A stretch of DNA of 48,693 bases, from assembly GCF_018860165.1 (NCBI RefSeq), contig NZ_JAHKNG010000028.1, forward strand, positions 1 to 48,693, written 5' to 3'. A model generated the notes under the pieces. It saw nothing but the letters and a program-made list of their open reading frames with translations, was not told the DNA's origin and made no database searches. Every line of letters begins with the position of its first letter. Positions within the stretch are counted from its first letter, which is position 1. Shown piece by piece: positions 1 to 8,871 of this stretch. Source of the DNA: Paracoccus marinaquae. GTDB lineage: Bacteria; Pseudomonadota; Alphaproteobacteria; Rhodobacterales; Rhodobacteraceae. A program made the translations under genes and the position numbers.

Positions 1-101
1 CCAAACACCACAATTCCCATAGCGCCAAACCGGACCGCGGCTTCGTTCAATCCGGCTTCAATGAGGTCGCGGAACGCGCCAAGACGCCCCCGATCCGCCA
101 C
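1..101 (-). CDS. possible N-terminal end of an unidentified gene running off the left edge
   Basis: Reading leftward from a GTG at 99-101 there is an open frame to the window edge, beginning VADRGRLGAFRDLIEAG and ending in a hydrophobic stretch (RFGAMGIVVF). A GAGG lies a few bases before the GTG. Only 33 codons are visible and I do not recognise a family. The stretch could equally be non-coding flank of the adjacent insertion-sequence remnant. Confidence 0.2.
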   Translation of the reverse strand, partial: MADRGRLGAFRDLIEAGLNEAAVRFGAMGIVVF

Positions 102-177
102 GCGACCTCACAGAACCCTCCAGATTCACATTGGTGTAGGAGGCTGATTCCATGCTCCCTTAGCAGGAAGATTTACC

Positions 178-440
178 ATGGGAACCTTGGAACGTCTGGT
201 TTTGTCCGATCGTCAATGGGATCGGATCGCGGCCCACTTTATCGGCGACGGGCGCACGCGCGGTAGCAGCGGTAGCGACAACCGGATGTTCGTCGAAGCA
301 GTATTGTGGATTGTTCGGACTGGCTCAACATGGCGTGACCTGCCGGACGTGTTCGGGGCGTGGAACTCCGCGTTCCGCCGGTTCAGCCGCTGGAGCCGGA
401 AAGGTATCTGGTGGCAGATATTCGAGGCGATGGCCCCAAA
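178..440 (+). pseudogene. IS5-family transposase, N-terminal fragment
   Basis: The first ~87 codons read as the N-terminus of an IS5-type (IS427-like) transposase. The DUF4096-type region is recognisable: LSDRQWDRIAAHF, then NRMFVEAVLWIVRTGSTWRDLP, shown here by its parts, and a following FGAWNSAFRRFSRW. After about base 440 the similarity to the family stops and the frame continues as low-quality sequence. The catalytic DDE domain is missing, so the protein cannot be active. A left-end-like sequence (GGAGGCTGATTCC, near 139-151) precedes the ATG at the spacing usual for these elements, and no right end is visible. The remnant sits just beyond the 3' end of the glycosyltransferase operon, so it may mark a rearrangement boundary there. 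Confidence 0.7.
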
Positions 441-625
441 TCGTCAGGCAGCCGCGCCCATTCCCAAATGCACAGGGGGCAGATCAATGCAAAATGCCTG
501 CCGCAGGCACCAATGCCGCGCGAGCGGCTTCGTCCTTGTCCGCTTGGCCGCGCGCCGGATCGGGCCTGCCCGGACAAGGCCCCGCGCCTCTCGGCGCCGG
601 GTATGCCTGACAGGCGGGAAGGGCC
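441..625. other. scrambled intergenic sequence between IS remnant and GT61 gene
   Basis: No frame here has a convincing start, ribosome site or family resemblance. The stretch begins where transposase similarity ends and stops at the TGA of the reverse-strand GT61 gene. It is GC-rich and contains only imperfect inverted repeats. I see no gene in it. Confidence 0.4.
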
Positions 626-1777
626 TCAATCCTTGCGGGCGGCTGCGACGATCTTTTCGATCGGCACCTCGACCGGGCGGAACACGACCTCGCCGCCCAT
701 CCGTTTGCGGAACTTCGCGAAGGCGATGTTGAAGTCCTTCTCGTCCGGATAGGTCCAGGCTTCGGGGCGGTCGAGATAGCCGAGGTCGGTCAGCCGGGCC
801 ACCAGCCTGTGGTGATCGACCTGGCCCCAGCTTTCGCGGTTGGCCCCCTTCTGGCGCGGCGGCATCCAGTCGCCCAGCAGCACGTTGATGATATCGGGGC
901 TGCGGCCCAGCATGCCTTCAAGCTGACGCTGGATATTCACATAGGCCATCATGTTGCGGCGCAGGACCACCGCCACCCGCTGCCCGGGACGCGCCATGAA
1001 GCCCAGCAGGTGAAAGGCCGAACTGTCGAGGCCGATCACATGCGTCGCCGCCATGTATTGCGCCAGTTGCTCGGCGGGGCTGTGATCCTGCGGGTGATAG
1101 GCGGTATAGCCCTGCGCGATCAGGTTCTGCTCGATCGAATATTCGTTCAGCACCCGGCCCTTCTTGCCGGTCTTGGTGCGCGAGACGTAGATCCGTTCGG
1201 CCCCCTTCGGCTCGATCCGGTCCTGCAACCGGCCGATGAAGGCGCGGAACTCGGGCGTTCCGCGGGCGATCCGGCCAAGCCCGAAGCCCTGGCCCGGGAC
1301 CATCAGCCGTTCGATCCGGGTGGGTTCGGTGACGAAGGTGACGGGCAGGTCCATCCCCAGCAGGGCGAGGAAATCCTGCTGCCAGGGCGAGAATTTCTGC
1401 AACTGCTCGTGCTTGCCGATGAAAACGATGCTTTCGACGCCGGCATGAGTGCTGGCCCAGAGCCGCGGAATCGTCTCGGTCATGAAATGGCCGAAATGCG
1501 CGAAGACCTGCCCGCCCCACAGATGCGTGCCCGGCAGGCGCGCCGCGGGTTGGGGGCGGGTTTCGACCGCCACCGGGGCCATCATCCGCGTATCGCCGCG
1601 ATAGATCGCGGCCTCGGGGCAATCGCGGCCGTCGGCATGGGTGATGCCGCACATGGGAATGCGCTGCATCGGCCCGGCCGGCCAGACGATCGCGTCATCT
1701 ACCGTCATCACCTCGCGCGACCAGCCCTGATCGGGCTCGGGCACCGGAAAGATGTCGCCCGGTCGGATCTGTGTCAT
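626..1777 (-). CDS. GT61 (DUF563) family glycosyltransferase
   Basis: A 383-residue protein without signal peptide or membrane helix, so probably cytoplasmic. It resembles the DUF563/GT61 family. An N-terminal half contains HLWGGQVFAHFGHFMTET, the conserved His-rich motif. A C-terminal nucleotide-sugar-binding half contains RIYVSRTKTGKKGRVLNE and an acceptor/donor region THVIGLDSSAFHLLGF. The family transfers sugars (for example xylose or GlcNAc) to glycans; the donor and acceptor here cannot be read. It is the last gene of a reverse-strand operon, 13 bases after the fused glycosyltransferase gene. The likely job is assembly of a surface or protein-bound glycan. Confidence 0.75.
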   Translation of the reverse strand: MTQIRPGDIFPVPEPDQGWSREVMTVDDAIVWPAGPMQRIPMCGITHADGRDCPEAAIYRGDTRMMAPVAVETRPQPAARLPGTHLWGGQVFAHFGHFMTETIPRLWASTHAGVESIVFIGKHEQLQKFSPWQQDFLALLGMDLPVTFVTEPTRIERLMVPGQGFGLGRIARGTPEFRAFIGRLQDRIEPKGAERIYVSRTKTGKKGRVLNEYSIEQNLIAQGYTAYHPQDHSPAEQLAQYMAATHVIGLDSSAFHLLGFMARPGQRVAVVLRRNMMAYVNIQRQLEGMLGRSPDIINVLLGDWMPPRQKGANRESWGQVDHHRLVARLTDLGYLDRPEAWTYPDEKDFNIAFAKFRKRMGGEVVFRPVEVPIEKIVAAARKD

Positions 1778-1790
1778 GGGGTCCCGCCTG

Positions 1791-3845
1791 TCATTTGCGT
1801 TTGATTTTCATCGCCTTGTCGAACGGATAGGGTTGCAGTTCCGCCATCTGTTCCCGGTAGCCGTCCGAATGCCGCAGCCGCGCCAGCCGGTCCTGAAGCC
1901 GGGCCTCGATCAGATCGGCGGCCGCGCGCACCGCCGGATCCTTCAGCAGCCTGGCCACCAGCGCCTCGCGCTCGCCGGCCAGCGCGAGGGCCGAGCGATC
2001 CTCGACCTCGTTGCGGTCGAAGACGCCGAAATATTCGGCATCGTATTTCGAGTGATTGTCCAGAACGTCGCCGCGCAGCCGCCGCAGCAGGTATTCCTCG
2101 CGCGACTTGACGCCGTAATGGTTCATCTGCGCCAGATCATAGCCCACCTGATGACTGTTCAGCCGCCAGCGCAGATCGCGGCCGTTCAGGGCCGCACCAT
2201 TGCCGTTCAGCCAGTTCACCGGATAGTCGCTGCCTTCCTTGCTGCGCGCGAAACGGATCTTCAGATAGGGCCGGTGGATGGCCAGCGCCATGTGCGGATC
2301 GGTCCGGAACAGGGTCTTGATGCCGTAACCCTTGACGAAACTCTCGGGGGCGGCGGCGGTCATCCGTTCGGTCACCGGACCCGGCTCGAAACGCTCAAGG
2401 CCCGCGCTGCCGAAGAAGCGCCAGGCAAGGCACATGCCGGTCGCCTTCTGCGACAGGATCCGGTCGATCAGGTCATCGACCCGCGGCCCGCCGCCCCGGA
2501 TCGAGACGAACTCGTCCAGATCCATGATCAGCAGCCAGTCCGATTCCATCGCGAAGGAATTGATCTCGGCCCAGTGCAGCGCCCGCGACTGCGGCGGCTT
2601 GTCCTTCCAGGGCGGGTTGCCCAGCCGCGTGACCAGCCCGAGGCCGGCCAGCGCGTCGAACATCTCATCGGTGCCGTCGGTGCAGTCATTGGTATAGGCG
2701 AGGATGTCGGTGAACCCGAGGACATGGTGATGGGCCACCCATTCCAGCACATAGGGGCCTTCATCCTTGGCCATGGTCACGATCGTCACCCGGCCGTGGC
2801 GCGAGACATTTGCGCCGCCCGGGATGCGTGCCTTGCGCTGGTCCAGATCGGCCAGCGCGACCTCGGCCGCGGCCATCGCCTCGCGTTCGGTCACCTGGGC
2901 CTGGGCATGCCGGCGGCGGCGTTCATCCGCATCGGGCCGGGCGGGTTCCGCCGCGGGCTGCGCCGGATCCGCCCCGGCGACAGGGGGATAGCCGATGATC
3001 CCGTGTTCCGCGGCCCAGCGGCCGATCCAGCTGTCGCGCGGCGGCAGGCCCGCCTCCTCGCGCGCCGAGGCCTTGCGCATCCATCGCGAATAGAGATGGA
3101 CCGAGCGGCTTTCGGCCTTTGACACCCGATGGTCCAGTTCCTCGGCGCGGCGCGGGTTGAGCAGCATCCTGCGTTCCTGGAAGGTGACGGGAAAGAACAT
3201 CTCCTGCGGCTGGGCATGTTCGATATCGCCGGTCGCGCGCGCGAAATGGGTCAGCGCCTTCGGCCCCGAGGTGCCCCAGGCCAGATCGCCAAAGCCGAAA
3301 TCCGGCTCGGCCCGCCACAGCGCCGCCAGCTTTTCGCGCCGCGGCTGCGGCATCCAGGGGGGCACCGGATGCGGGTCGGTCAGGAAGGCGTGCAGGTCTT
3401 CCAGCAGGCGCGATCCGGCGGGCAGGCCCAGAATGGCATTGCCCAGTTCCTCCTTGTCCTGCCGCTCGTGGCCCAGATACCAGTCGATGTCCAGGGCGAA
3501 GGGGCGCAGGGCGATCACGTCCGTATCCACCCAGACCCGGCCGGTCTGCCGCACCATCATCACCCGGAAGATATCCGCATGCGGGGCCGGGCTGCCCGAT
3601 TCCTTGTGGATGACGAAGCCGGCGCTGTCCCAGATCTCGCGGGCATCGCGCAGGGTCACGCCGGGCGGCACGTTCGCGATCTCGTCATAGGCATAGAGCG
3701 CCACGTCATGGCCAAGCGCCACGAAACTGTGCAGCGAGGCGATCTCGAGCCAGGACAGATCGCCGCCGATCCAGAGCGAGCCGATCCGGGCAAGATCGGT
3801 CGCGGCGGGGGCCTTGGTGGCGGGGGGGGGCGGTTTTCCGGCCAT
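1791..3845 (-). CDS. two-domain glycosyltransferase (GT32-like plus GT92/GT2_4-like)
   Basis: A 684-residue protein that looks like a fusion of two glycosyltransferases. Residues ~20-290 resemble capsular-polysaccharide GT32-type enzymes: IGSLWIGGDLSWLE at the start, then GRVWVDTDVIALRPF with the DXD metal/nucleotide-sugar motif. An Arg/Ala/Glu-rich linker covers ~290-345. Residues ~350-660 resemble the GT92/glyco_tranf_2_4 family: VTIVTMAKDEGPYVLEWVAH, then DWLLIMDLDEFVSI with a second DXD-type motif. Similar C-terminal domains in bacteria are often found in galactosyl- or glycan-extending enzymes. The gene starts 3 bases after the stop of the upstream GT8-like gene, so the two are cotranscribed. 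The sugar specificity of either half is unknown. Confidence 0.75.
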   Translation of the reverse strand: MAGKPPPPATKAPAATDLARIGSLWIGGDLSWLEIASLHSFVALGHDVALYAYDEIANVPPGVTLRDAREIWDSAGFVIHKESGSPAPHADIFRVMMVRQTGRVWVDTDVIALRPFALDIDWYLGHERQDKEELGNAILGLPAGSRLLEDLHAFLTDPHPVPPWMPQPRREKLAALWRAEPDFGFGDLAWGTSGPKALTHFARATGDIEHAQPQEMFFPVTFQERRMLLNPRRAEELDHRVSKAESRSVHLYSRWMRKASAREEAGLPPRDSWIGRWAAEHGIIGYPPVAGADPAQPAAEPARPDADERRRRHAQAQVTEREAMAAAEVALADLDQRKARIPGGANVSRHGRVTIVTMAKDEGPYVLEWVAHHHVLGFTDILAYTNDCTDGTDEMFDALAGLGLVTRLGNPPWKDKPPQSRALHWAEINSFAMESDWLLIMDLDEFVSIRGGGPRVDDLIDRILSQKATGMCLAWRFFGSAGLERFEPGPVTERMTAAAPESFVKGYGIKTLFRTDPHMALAIHRPYLKIRFARSKEGSDYPVNWLNGNGAALNGRDLRWRLNSHQVGYDLAQMNHYGVKSREEYLLRRLRGDVLDNHSKYDAEYFGVFDRNEVEDRSALALAGEREALVARLLKDPAVRAAADLIEARLQDRLARLRHSDGYREQMAELQPYPFDKAMKIKRK

Positions 3846-3848
3846 GGT

Positions 3849-4937
3849 TCAGACCTCGCCCGCGGTCTTGACGATGCTGGCCGGCGCGATCTCGATCTGG
3901 CGTTCGAGGCTGTCGCGGAAGGACTTGATAAAGTTCTTCTCGCGGCTGAGGGCGTGCATTTCCTCGATCTCTGCGGGCGACCGCTGCCTGAGTTTCTTCA
4001 ACTCGCCGAAACGCTGCCAGACCTCTTCGCGCCGTGCGTGGCGGGCATCGCCCTCGGCGGTCAGATCGGCCAGCGATCCGAAACGGGTATGGCCGGCCAG
4101 GGCCCCATCGACGATCTGCTGATAGCGCGTGCCGCGAAAGAACTTGGGCTGGTGGTAATGCACGATCCGGGCATCGATCGCGTCCACATGCGCGAAGAAC
4201 CGTTCGAGATGCCGGTGCTGCCCCGGATGCGAGATCGACAGGTTCCAGCCATTCGCCATGACCTGCATCTGCAACCCGGCCTGCCGGATCGCCAGCGGCA
4301 ATGCGATCTGGTCCAGCCATGGCCGCTTGTTGCGGACCTCGGGATCGGCGTCCAGTTCCGCCGCGATCCGGAACCAGCAGCCGGCAAAGTCCGAGCCGGT
4401 CGGGAAGGCGATCATGCCGGCATTGAAATAGGGCGGGACGGTCTTGGCGCTGCGGGTCAGGCGCACGCGTTCCTCGGGGAAGGGCAGGCCGAACTTCGCA
4501 TAGACATATTCCCACGACCCCGGATTGCCGCCCCAGCCCTGAACCCCCTCGGGGACGACGCTGACCGTGCCCGGCGCCACCAGATCGGCCCGGTCGAAGG
4601 CGGCGACGACCGCCGTGTCGGTATCCAGAAACAGCGTGTATCCGGTTTCGCGCGGCTGCAGGCAGGCCAGGATCTTGTTGCCCTGCTTGTAGGGCGGGGC
4701 AAAGCGGTCGGTGGGATCCATCAGCCGGATCTCGGCATCCATCTGCCGGTAGAATTCGGTGACATAGGGCAACAGGAACTCGGCCTTGTCGCGCGGGGTA
4801 TAGGCCACCACCTTCACATCCCCCAGAACCTGCCGGATCGAGGACAGCAGGATGATGCTGTCGCGCGTCAGCGCCGGCGGGTCGAGGACATAGATAATGG
4901 TCAGGTCGGCAAGCTGCAGGGAAGATGTGTCGGCCAT
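3849..4937 (-). CDS. GT8-like putative glycosyltransferase
   Basis: A 362-residue protein if translation begins at MADTSSLQLADLTIIYVLD; an in-frame upstream ATG would add 21 weakly coding residues, so I prefer the inner start. An N-terminal Rossmann-like strand (LTIIYVLDPPALT) and TGYTLFLDTDTAVVAAF, with a DXD motif, indicate a GT-A nucleotide-sugar transferase. FNAGMIAFPTGSDFAG matches the 'NAGM' acceptor-side motif typical of GT8-type enzymes. A charged helix follows near the C-terminus. It is the first gene of the three-gene glycosyltransferase operon and is divergent from the hydrolase-like gene at 5060, so the ~120-base gap between them should hold both promoters. Substrate unknown. Confidence 0.65.
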   Translation of the reverse strand: MADTSSLQLADLTIIYVLDPPALTRDSIILLSSIRQVLGDVKVVAYTPRDKAEFLLPYVTEFYRQMDAEIRLMDPTDRFAPPYKQGNKILACLQPRETGYTLFLDTDTAVVAAFDRADLVAPGTVSVVPEGVQGWGGNPGSWEYVYAKFGLPFPEERVRLTRSAKTVPPYFNAGMIAFPTGSDFAGCWFRIAAELDADPEVRNKRPWLDQIALPLAIRQAGLQMQVMANGWNLSISHPGQHRHLERFFAHVDAIDARIVHYHQPKFFRGTRYQQIVDGALAGHTRFGSLADLTAEGDARHARREEVWQRFGELKKLRQRSPAEIEEMHALSREKNFIKSFRDSLERQIEIAPASIVKTAGEV

Positions 4938-5059
4938 GGGGTCTTTCGGATTGCACTGCCGGATCGTTGTGGCATCCCTTGCCGCGGGCTGGCAAGTCAA
5001 GGCTGTTTCACAATTTCAGCTTTGACCGGGGCGCGCGGCCGGTTCAGAAAAGCCGGACC

Positions 5060-5986
5060 ATGCCCGAGGTCCTTTCATATTCCGACCGTCATCGCGTCGT
5101 CCATCACCGCGCCGCAGATGCGCCTTCGGAACGGCTGGTCGTCACCTTCGCCCCGAGGACCGACCGGCTGGCGGATTCGGGCTTCGGGACGGACTTCGCC
5201 CTGTCGCGGGGCCATGACACGATCTATGTCGGCCAGCACCGCGATGCCTGGCATCAGGGCATCGACAGCGAGGATCTGGCCCGGCTGATCCTGCCCATCG
5301 CCGCCGGGCGCGAGATCGTCGCCTATGGCAACAGCGCCGGTGCCTATGCGGCGCTGTATTTCGGCGGCGCGCTTGCGGCGCGCATCCTTGCGATCGCGCC
5401 GCGCAACGACATCCATCCGCTGATTTCGGTGAACCCGGCCCGGACCCGGCGCGATTTCCGCCACTGTGCTAGGCTTGAGGACGGGCCGCTGTCGCCGCAG
5501 GCCCCGATGGTGCTGTTCGACCCCCACCAGCCCAAGGACGGCCGTCTGGTCCGGCAATGGATTGCCCCGGCCTATCCCGCCGCGGATCTGCGCGCGCTGA
5601 CCCATACCGGCCACAGCGTCATCGTGGTCCTGCATCGCCGCGGCCTGCTGGCGCCGCTGGTCGAGGAGGTCTTCCGTGGCCGGGTGCCGGGCGAGATCGC
5701 CCTGTGGGAACCCGGCTCGCCCAGGTGGCATTTCGCCCGAGGCCACCGGCTGCGCGAAGACGGGGATCTGGCCGGGGCGCTGGCCTGTTTCCGCCTCGCG
5801 CTGACCGCCGAGCCGCACAAGAACACCGCTCTGGCGGTCATCGATTGCGCCAGACGGCTGGGCGAGGACGAGGTGATGGCCGAGGCCCGGCGTCAGTTGG
5901 AAGAACTGAAACAGGCGGCCCGCAGGCAGCGGAGTTCTGCCGGGGGTGAGGCGCAGGAGGCGACGGGTCTTCCGAAGCCTTCCTGA
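5060..5986 (+). CDS. alpha/beta-hydrolase-like protein with helical-repeat C-terminus
   Basis: A 308-residue protein starting at MPEVLSYSDR; an ORF extension upstream exists but lacks coding character. Residues ~20-200 look like an alpha/beta hydrolase fold. The strand-turn REIVAYGNSAGAYAALYFG carries the nucleophile-elbow GNSAG, and a late THTGHS can supply the catalytic His. Residues ~225-285 (WHFARGHRLREDGDLAGALA, then AEPHKNTALAVI) look like one or two TPR-type helical repeats. The tail is Gln/Arg-rich. It is divergent from the glycosyltransferase operon. Proteins of this shape often accompany glycan or capsule loci, so a role in polymer handling or acyl removal is plausible but inferred. 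Confidence 0.55.
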   Translation: MPEVLSYSDRHRVVHHRAADAPSERLVVTFAPRTDRLADSGFGTDFALSRGHDTIYVGQHRDAWHQGIDSEDLARLILPIAAGREIVAYGNSAGAYAALYFGGALAARILAIAPRNDIHPLISVNPARTRRDFRHCARLEDGPLSPQAPMVLFDPHQPKDGRLVRQWIAPAYPAADLRALTHTGHSVIVVLHRRGLLAPLVEEVFRGRVPGEIALWEPGSPRWHFARGHRLREDGDLAGALACFRLALTAEPHKNTALAVIDCARRLGEDEVMAEARRQLEELKQAARRQRSSAGGEAQEATGLPKPS

Positions 5987-6282
5987 GCCCCGGAGCGGGG
6001 GTACGGGTGGGTTCGCCCATTGACCGAAGGGGAAATGAGGCAGCCACTCTGGGGGTGGCTGCCACGGGACGAAATCCCGCCGCCAGCATCTGGCGAATGG
6101 CGGGCCGGTTTTCCAGATTTTTTACCGAAAGATCAAAGTAACGCAGCGTCACATCGCCGAAATGCCCGATTTCCGGGCGGATCACGCGACATGACGCAAC
6201 GTCACTCTGGTCGCTGGGGCCAGGGGCAGCAGGGCCGCGCCTGATCGGCCTCGCTGATGGCATCGCCGATGGCCGGCCGGGA
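5987..6282. other. intergenic region with no recognised gene
   Basis: This lies between the hydrolase-like gene and the convergent OmpA lipoprotein gene. It has no frame with a ribosome site and coding character. The repeated motif AGTAACGCAGCGTCAC / TGACGCAACGTCACTC near 6134-6208 forms short GTGACG-type direct and inverted repeats. No clear T-tract terminator is present. Confidence 0.4.
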
Positions 6283-6954
6283 TCAGCCGGTCGGGCGGAT
6301 CAGGATTTCCACCCGGCGGTTCCGGGCCCGGCCCTCAACCGTTCCGTTCGAGGCGACCGGCTGGTCCTCGCCGCGGCCGATCGCGACGATCCGTGCCGGT
6401 GCCACGCCGGCCGCGGTCAGGATGCCCGCGACCGATTGCGCGCGGCGCTGCGACAGATCGAAATTGTAGCCGGCCGAGCCCGTGTCGTCGGTATGGCCGA
6501 CCACCTCGACGCGGCTGTTCGGATACTGGTTCAGGTTCCGCGCCACGGCATAAAGGTCGCCCTGCGCCGGACCCGACACCGCCGCCGAGTCGGTGGCGAA
6601 GAGGATGCCTTCGGGCAGCACGACCTGCAGGTACGAGCCGTGATTGACGATCTGGATATTCGGGTTCGAGACCGCCTGTTCCAGCGCGGCGGCCTGACGG
6701 TCGAGGATATTGCCGGCGACGGCACCGGCCATGGCGCCAAGGATCGCGCCCTTGGCCGCGTCCTTGCCCTGGTTGTTCTTGTCGTCGTCGCGGGTGGCGC
6801 CCAGGACCGCACCAAGGGCGGCCCCGGCCATGGCGCCCTGCTGGGTCCGGCTCAGCCCGGTTCCGGTTCCGGTCCCGGTCATCGACGGATCGGTGCAGGC
6901 GCCGAGGGCGATCAGCCCCGAGGCTGCGATGACGGTGGTCGTGCGAAGTTTCAT
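6283..6954 (-). CDS. OmpA-family outer-membrane lipoprotein
   Basis: A 223-residue protein with a lipoprotein signal peptide (MKLRTTTVIAASGLIALGAC, lipobox LGAC, mature Cys at ~20). Residues ~35-90 are a glycine-zipper-rich region (AMAGAALGAVLGA, then GAILGAMAGAVAG) able to insert in membrane. Residues ~115-223 are a C-terminal OmpA/MotB peptidoglycan-binding domain with VEVVGHTDDTGSAGYNFDLS and RRAQSVAGIL, and a closing RARNRRVEILI. It matches the YfiB/YiaD-type lipoproteins that tether the outer membrane to peptidoglycan. It is monocistronic. Its stop faces the intergenic gap at 5987-6282. Confidence 0.9.
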   Translation of the reverse strand: MKLRTTTVIAASGLIALGACTDPSMTGTGTGTGLSRTQQGAMAGAALGAVLGATRDDDKNNQGKDAAKGAILGAMAGAVAGNILDRQAAALEQAVSNPNIQIVNHGSYLQVVLPEGILFATDSAAVSGPAQGDLYAVARNLNQYPNSRVEVVGHTDDTGSAGYNFDLSQRRAQSVAGILTAAGVAPARIVAIGRGEDQPVASNGTVEGRARNRRVEILIRPTG

Positions 6955-7128
6955 GTCACTGCCTTTCGATTTCGTTCTTTGCGGACTTGCCTGTGTGCTT
7001 GCGGACCGAGGTGACCGGGTCCGGTCCGCTGTCCAACGCCGGAACGCTGCCGCAGTTCCGCCCGAAATGGAAGCCGCCGCACGGGCGGTGCTTGCATTGT
7101 GATCGAGCCAGGGTCAAAAGCGTCAACC

Positions 7129-7791
7129 ATGGCCCAAGCCCGTCGTCCCTCCGCCCCCTTGCCCTTTGCCGATCAGGTCGCGATCTTCTCGCGCCTCTGC
7201 GAAGCCAATCCGGCGCCCGAGACCGAATTGAACTTCACCGGTCCCTTCACGCTGGTCGTTGCCGTGGCGCTGTCGGCGCAGGCGACCGATGTGGGCGTGA
7301 ACAAGGCCACCAAGGGGCTGTTCGCGGTAGCCGACACGCCGCGGAAGATGCTGGATCTGGGCGTCGAGGGCGTGACCGAACATATCAGGACCATCGGCCT
7401 TTTCCGGCAGAAGGCAAGGAATGTCATCGCCCTGTCGCGGATCCTCGTCGAGGATTTCGGCGGCGAGGTGCCCGACAGCCGCGCCGCACTGATGAGCCTG
7501 CCCGGCGTCGGCCGCAAGACTGCCAATGTGGTGCTGAACTGCGCCTTCGGACACAGCAGCCAGGCGGTGGACACGCATATCTTCCGCGTCGGCAACCGCA
7601 CCCGCATCGCGCCGGGCCGCGACGTGGACGAGGTCGAACGCGCCATCGAGGACAATGTGCCGGTCCGGTTCCAGCAGCATGCCCACCACTGGCTGATCCT
7701 GCATGGCCGTTATATCTGCCAGGCGCGCAGGCCGCGCTGCGGCGTCTGCATCATCCGCGATCTTTGCCCCTATGAGGAGAAAACCGAATGA
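7129..7791 (+). CDS. nth: endonuclease III (DNA glycosylase/AP lyase)
   Basis: A 220-residue protein from the ATG at MAQARRPS; an in-frame GTG 30 bases earlier is possible. It removes oxidised pyrimidines and cleaves abasic sites. The helix-hairpin-helix LPGVGRKTANVVL contains the catalytic Lys, and AVDTHIFRV supplies the catalytic Asp. The C-terminal C-x6-C-x2-C-x5-C pattern (CQARRPRCGVC, then IIRDLC) binds a 4Fe-4S cluster. Length is normal for the family. Its stop overlaps the start of the downstream kinase gene by 4 bases, so the two are translationally coupled. Confidence 0.95.
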   Translation: MAQARRPSAPLPFADQVAIFSRLCEANPAPETELNFTGPFTLVVAVALSAQATDVGVNKATKGLFAVADTPRKMLDLGVEGVTEHIRTIGLFRQKARNVIALSRILVEDFGGEVPDSRAALMSLPGVGRKTANVVLNCAFGHSSQAVDTHIFRVGNRTRIAPGRDVDEVERAIEDNVPVRFQQHAHHWLILHGRYICQARRPRCGVCIIRDLCPYEEKTE

Positions 7792-8801
7792 CCACCCCCT
7801 ATGTGATCGGCATCGGCAATGCGGTGATGGACGTGATCTCGCCGACCGATGACGCCTGGCTGGACCGGATGGGGGTGCAGAAGGGCATCATGCAGCTGAT
7901 CGAGCGCGAGCGGTCGGAATATCTGATGGCCGCGCAGGCCGACGACCACGGGCCGGGGCGCAATCAGGCGCGGCTGGTGCCGGGCGGCTCGGTCGCCAAT
8001 ACGCTGGCCGGGATCGGCGCCCTGGGGCTGAAGACCGCCTTCATCGGGCGGGTCGTCGATGACGCGCTTGGCCTCAGCTATGCCGAACAGACCGAAGCGG
8101 CGGGCACGGTCTTCGTCAATCCGCCGATCGGGGGCGAGCAGCTGCCGACCTCGCGCAGCATCATCTTCGTCACGCCCGACGGCGAACGCTCGATGAATAC
8201 CTATCTGGGCATCTCGGCCGATCTTGGCCCGGATGACGTGAACCCGTCGGTCTTTCAGGGCGCGGGCTGGCTGTTCCTCGAGGGTTATCTGTTCGACAAG
8301 CCGAAGGGCAAGGACGCTTTCATGAAGGCCGCGGCCAGCTGCCACGAGGCCGGCGGCCAGGTCGGGATCGCGCTGTCGGACCCGTTCTGCGTGGACCGCC
8401 ACCGCGAGGATTTCCGGCGGCTGGTGGCCGGGCCGATGGATTACGTCATCGGCAATGTGCATGAATGGTCCTCGCTCTATCAGACCGGGGATCTGGAAGA
8501 GGCGCTGACCCGGGCCGCGGCCGATTGCGGCACGGTGATCTGCACGCGCTCGGGCGATGACGCGATTCTGATCCGCGACGGCGAACGGGTGATGGTGCCC
8601 GTTCACAAGGTCGTGCCGGTGGATGCGACCGGGGCGGGGGACCAGTTCGCGGCGGGGCTGATCTACGGGCTGGCCACGGGCAGGCCGCTGGCGGTCGCCG
8701 GCCGGATGGGCTGCGTCGCGGCGGCCGAGGTGATCGGCCATGTCGGGCCGCGCCCCGAACGCGACATCCGCGAGGATTTCCGGGCCGAAGGCCTGCTCTG
8801 A
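7788..8801 (+). CDS. PfkB-family kinase (adenosine/sugar kinase type)
   Basis: A 337-residue ribokinase-type carbohydrate/purine kinase. The first PfkB signature reads VPGGSVANTLAGIGALG. The second, VPVDATGAGDQFAAGLIYG, carries the catalytic Asp and the anion hole (DATGAGD). Closest in architecture to bacterial 'adenosine kinase' proteins of Rhodobacteraceae. The phosphate acceptor cannot be assigned from sequence alone. It overlaps nth by ATGA, so the two form a bicistronic unit ended by the hairpins after 8801. Confidence 0.85.
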   Translation: MTTPYVIGIGNAVMDVISPTDDAWLDRMGVQKGIMQLIERERSEYLMAAQADDHGPGRNQARLVPGGSVANTLAGIGALGLKTAFIGRVVDDALGLSYAEQTEAAGTVFVNPPIGGEQLPTSRSIIFVTPDGERSMNTYLGISADLGPDDVNPSVFQGAGWLFLEGYLFDKPKGKDAFMKAAASCHEAGGQVGIALSDPFCVDRHREDFRRLVAGPMDYVIGNVHEWSSLYQTGDLEEALTRAAADCGTVICTRSGDDAILIRDGERVMVPVHKVVPVDATGAGDQFAAGLIYGLATGRPLAVAGRMGCVAAAEVIGHVGPRPERDIREDFRAEGLL

Positions 8802-8808
8802 GAGGCCA

Positions 8809-8850
8809 GCTTCCCCGGTATTCGCGGGGGAAAGGGGGCTCGCCGCCCCC
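8809..8850 (+). terminator. tandem GC hairpins after nth-kinase
   Basis: TTCCCC (8811-8816) pairs with GGGGAA (8827-8832), and GGGGG (8834-8838) pairs with CCCCC (8846-8850) right behind it. They follow the kinase stop directly. There is no long T-tract, so termination efficiency is uncertain. Confidence 0.4.
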
Positions 8851-8871
8851 TCTTGGCCTGCGGCCAATTCA

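Noticed and set aside
3129..5288. 719-codon forward open frame opposite two glycosyltransferase genes
   Set aside because: Glycine/arginine-rich mirror frame; the reverse strand carries DXD and family motifs.
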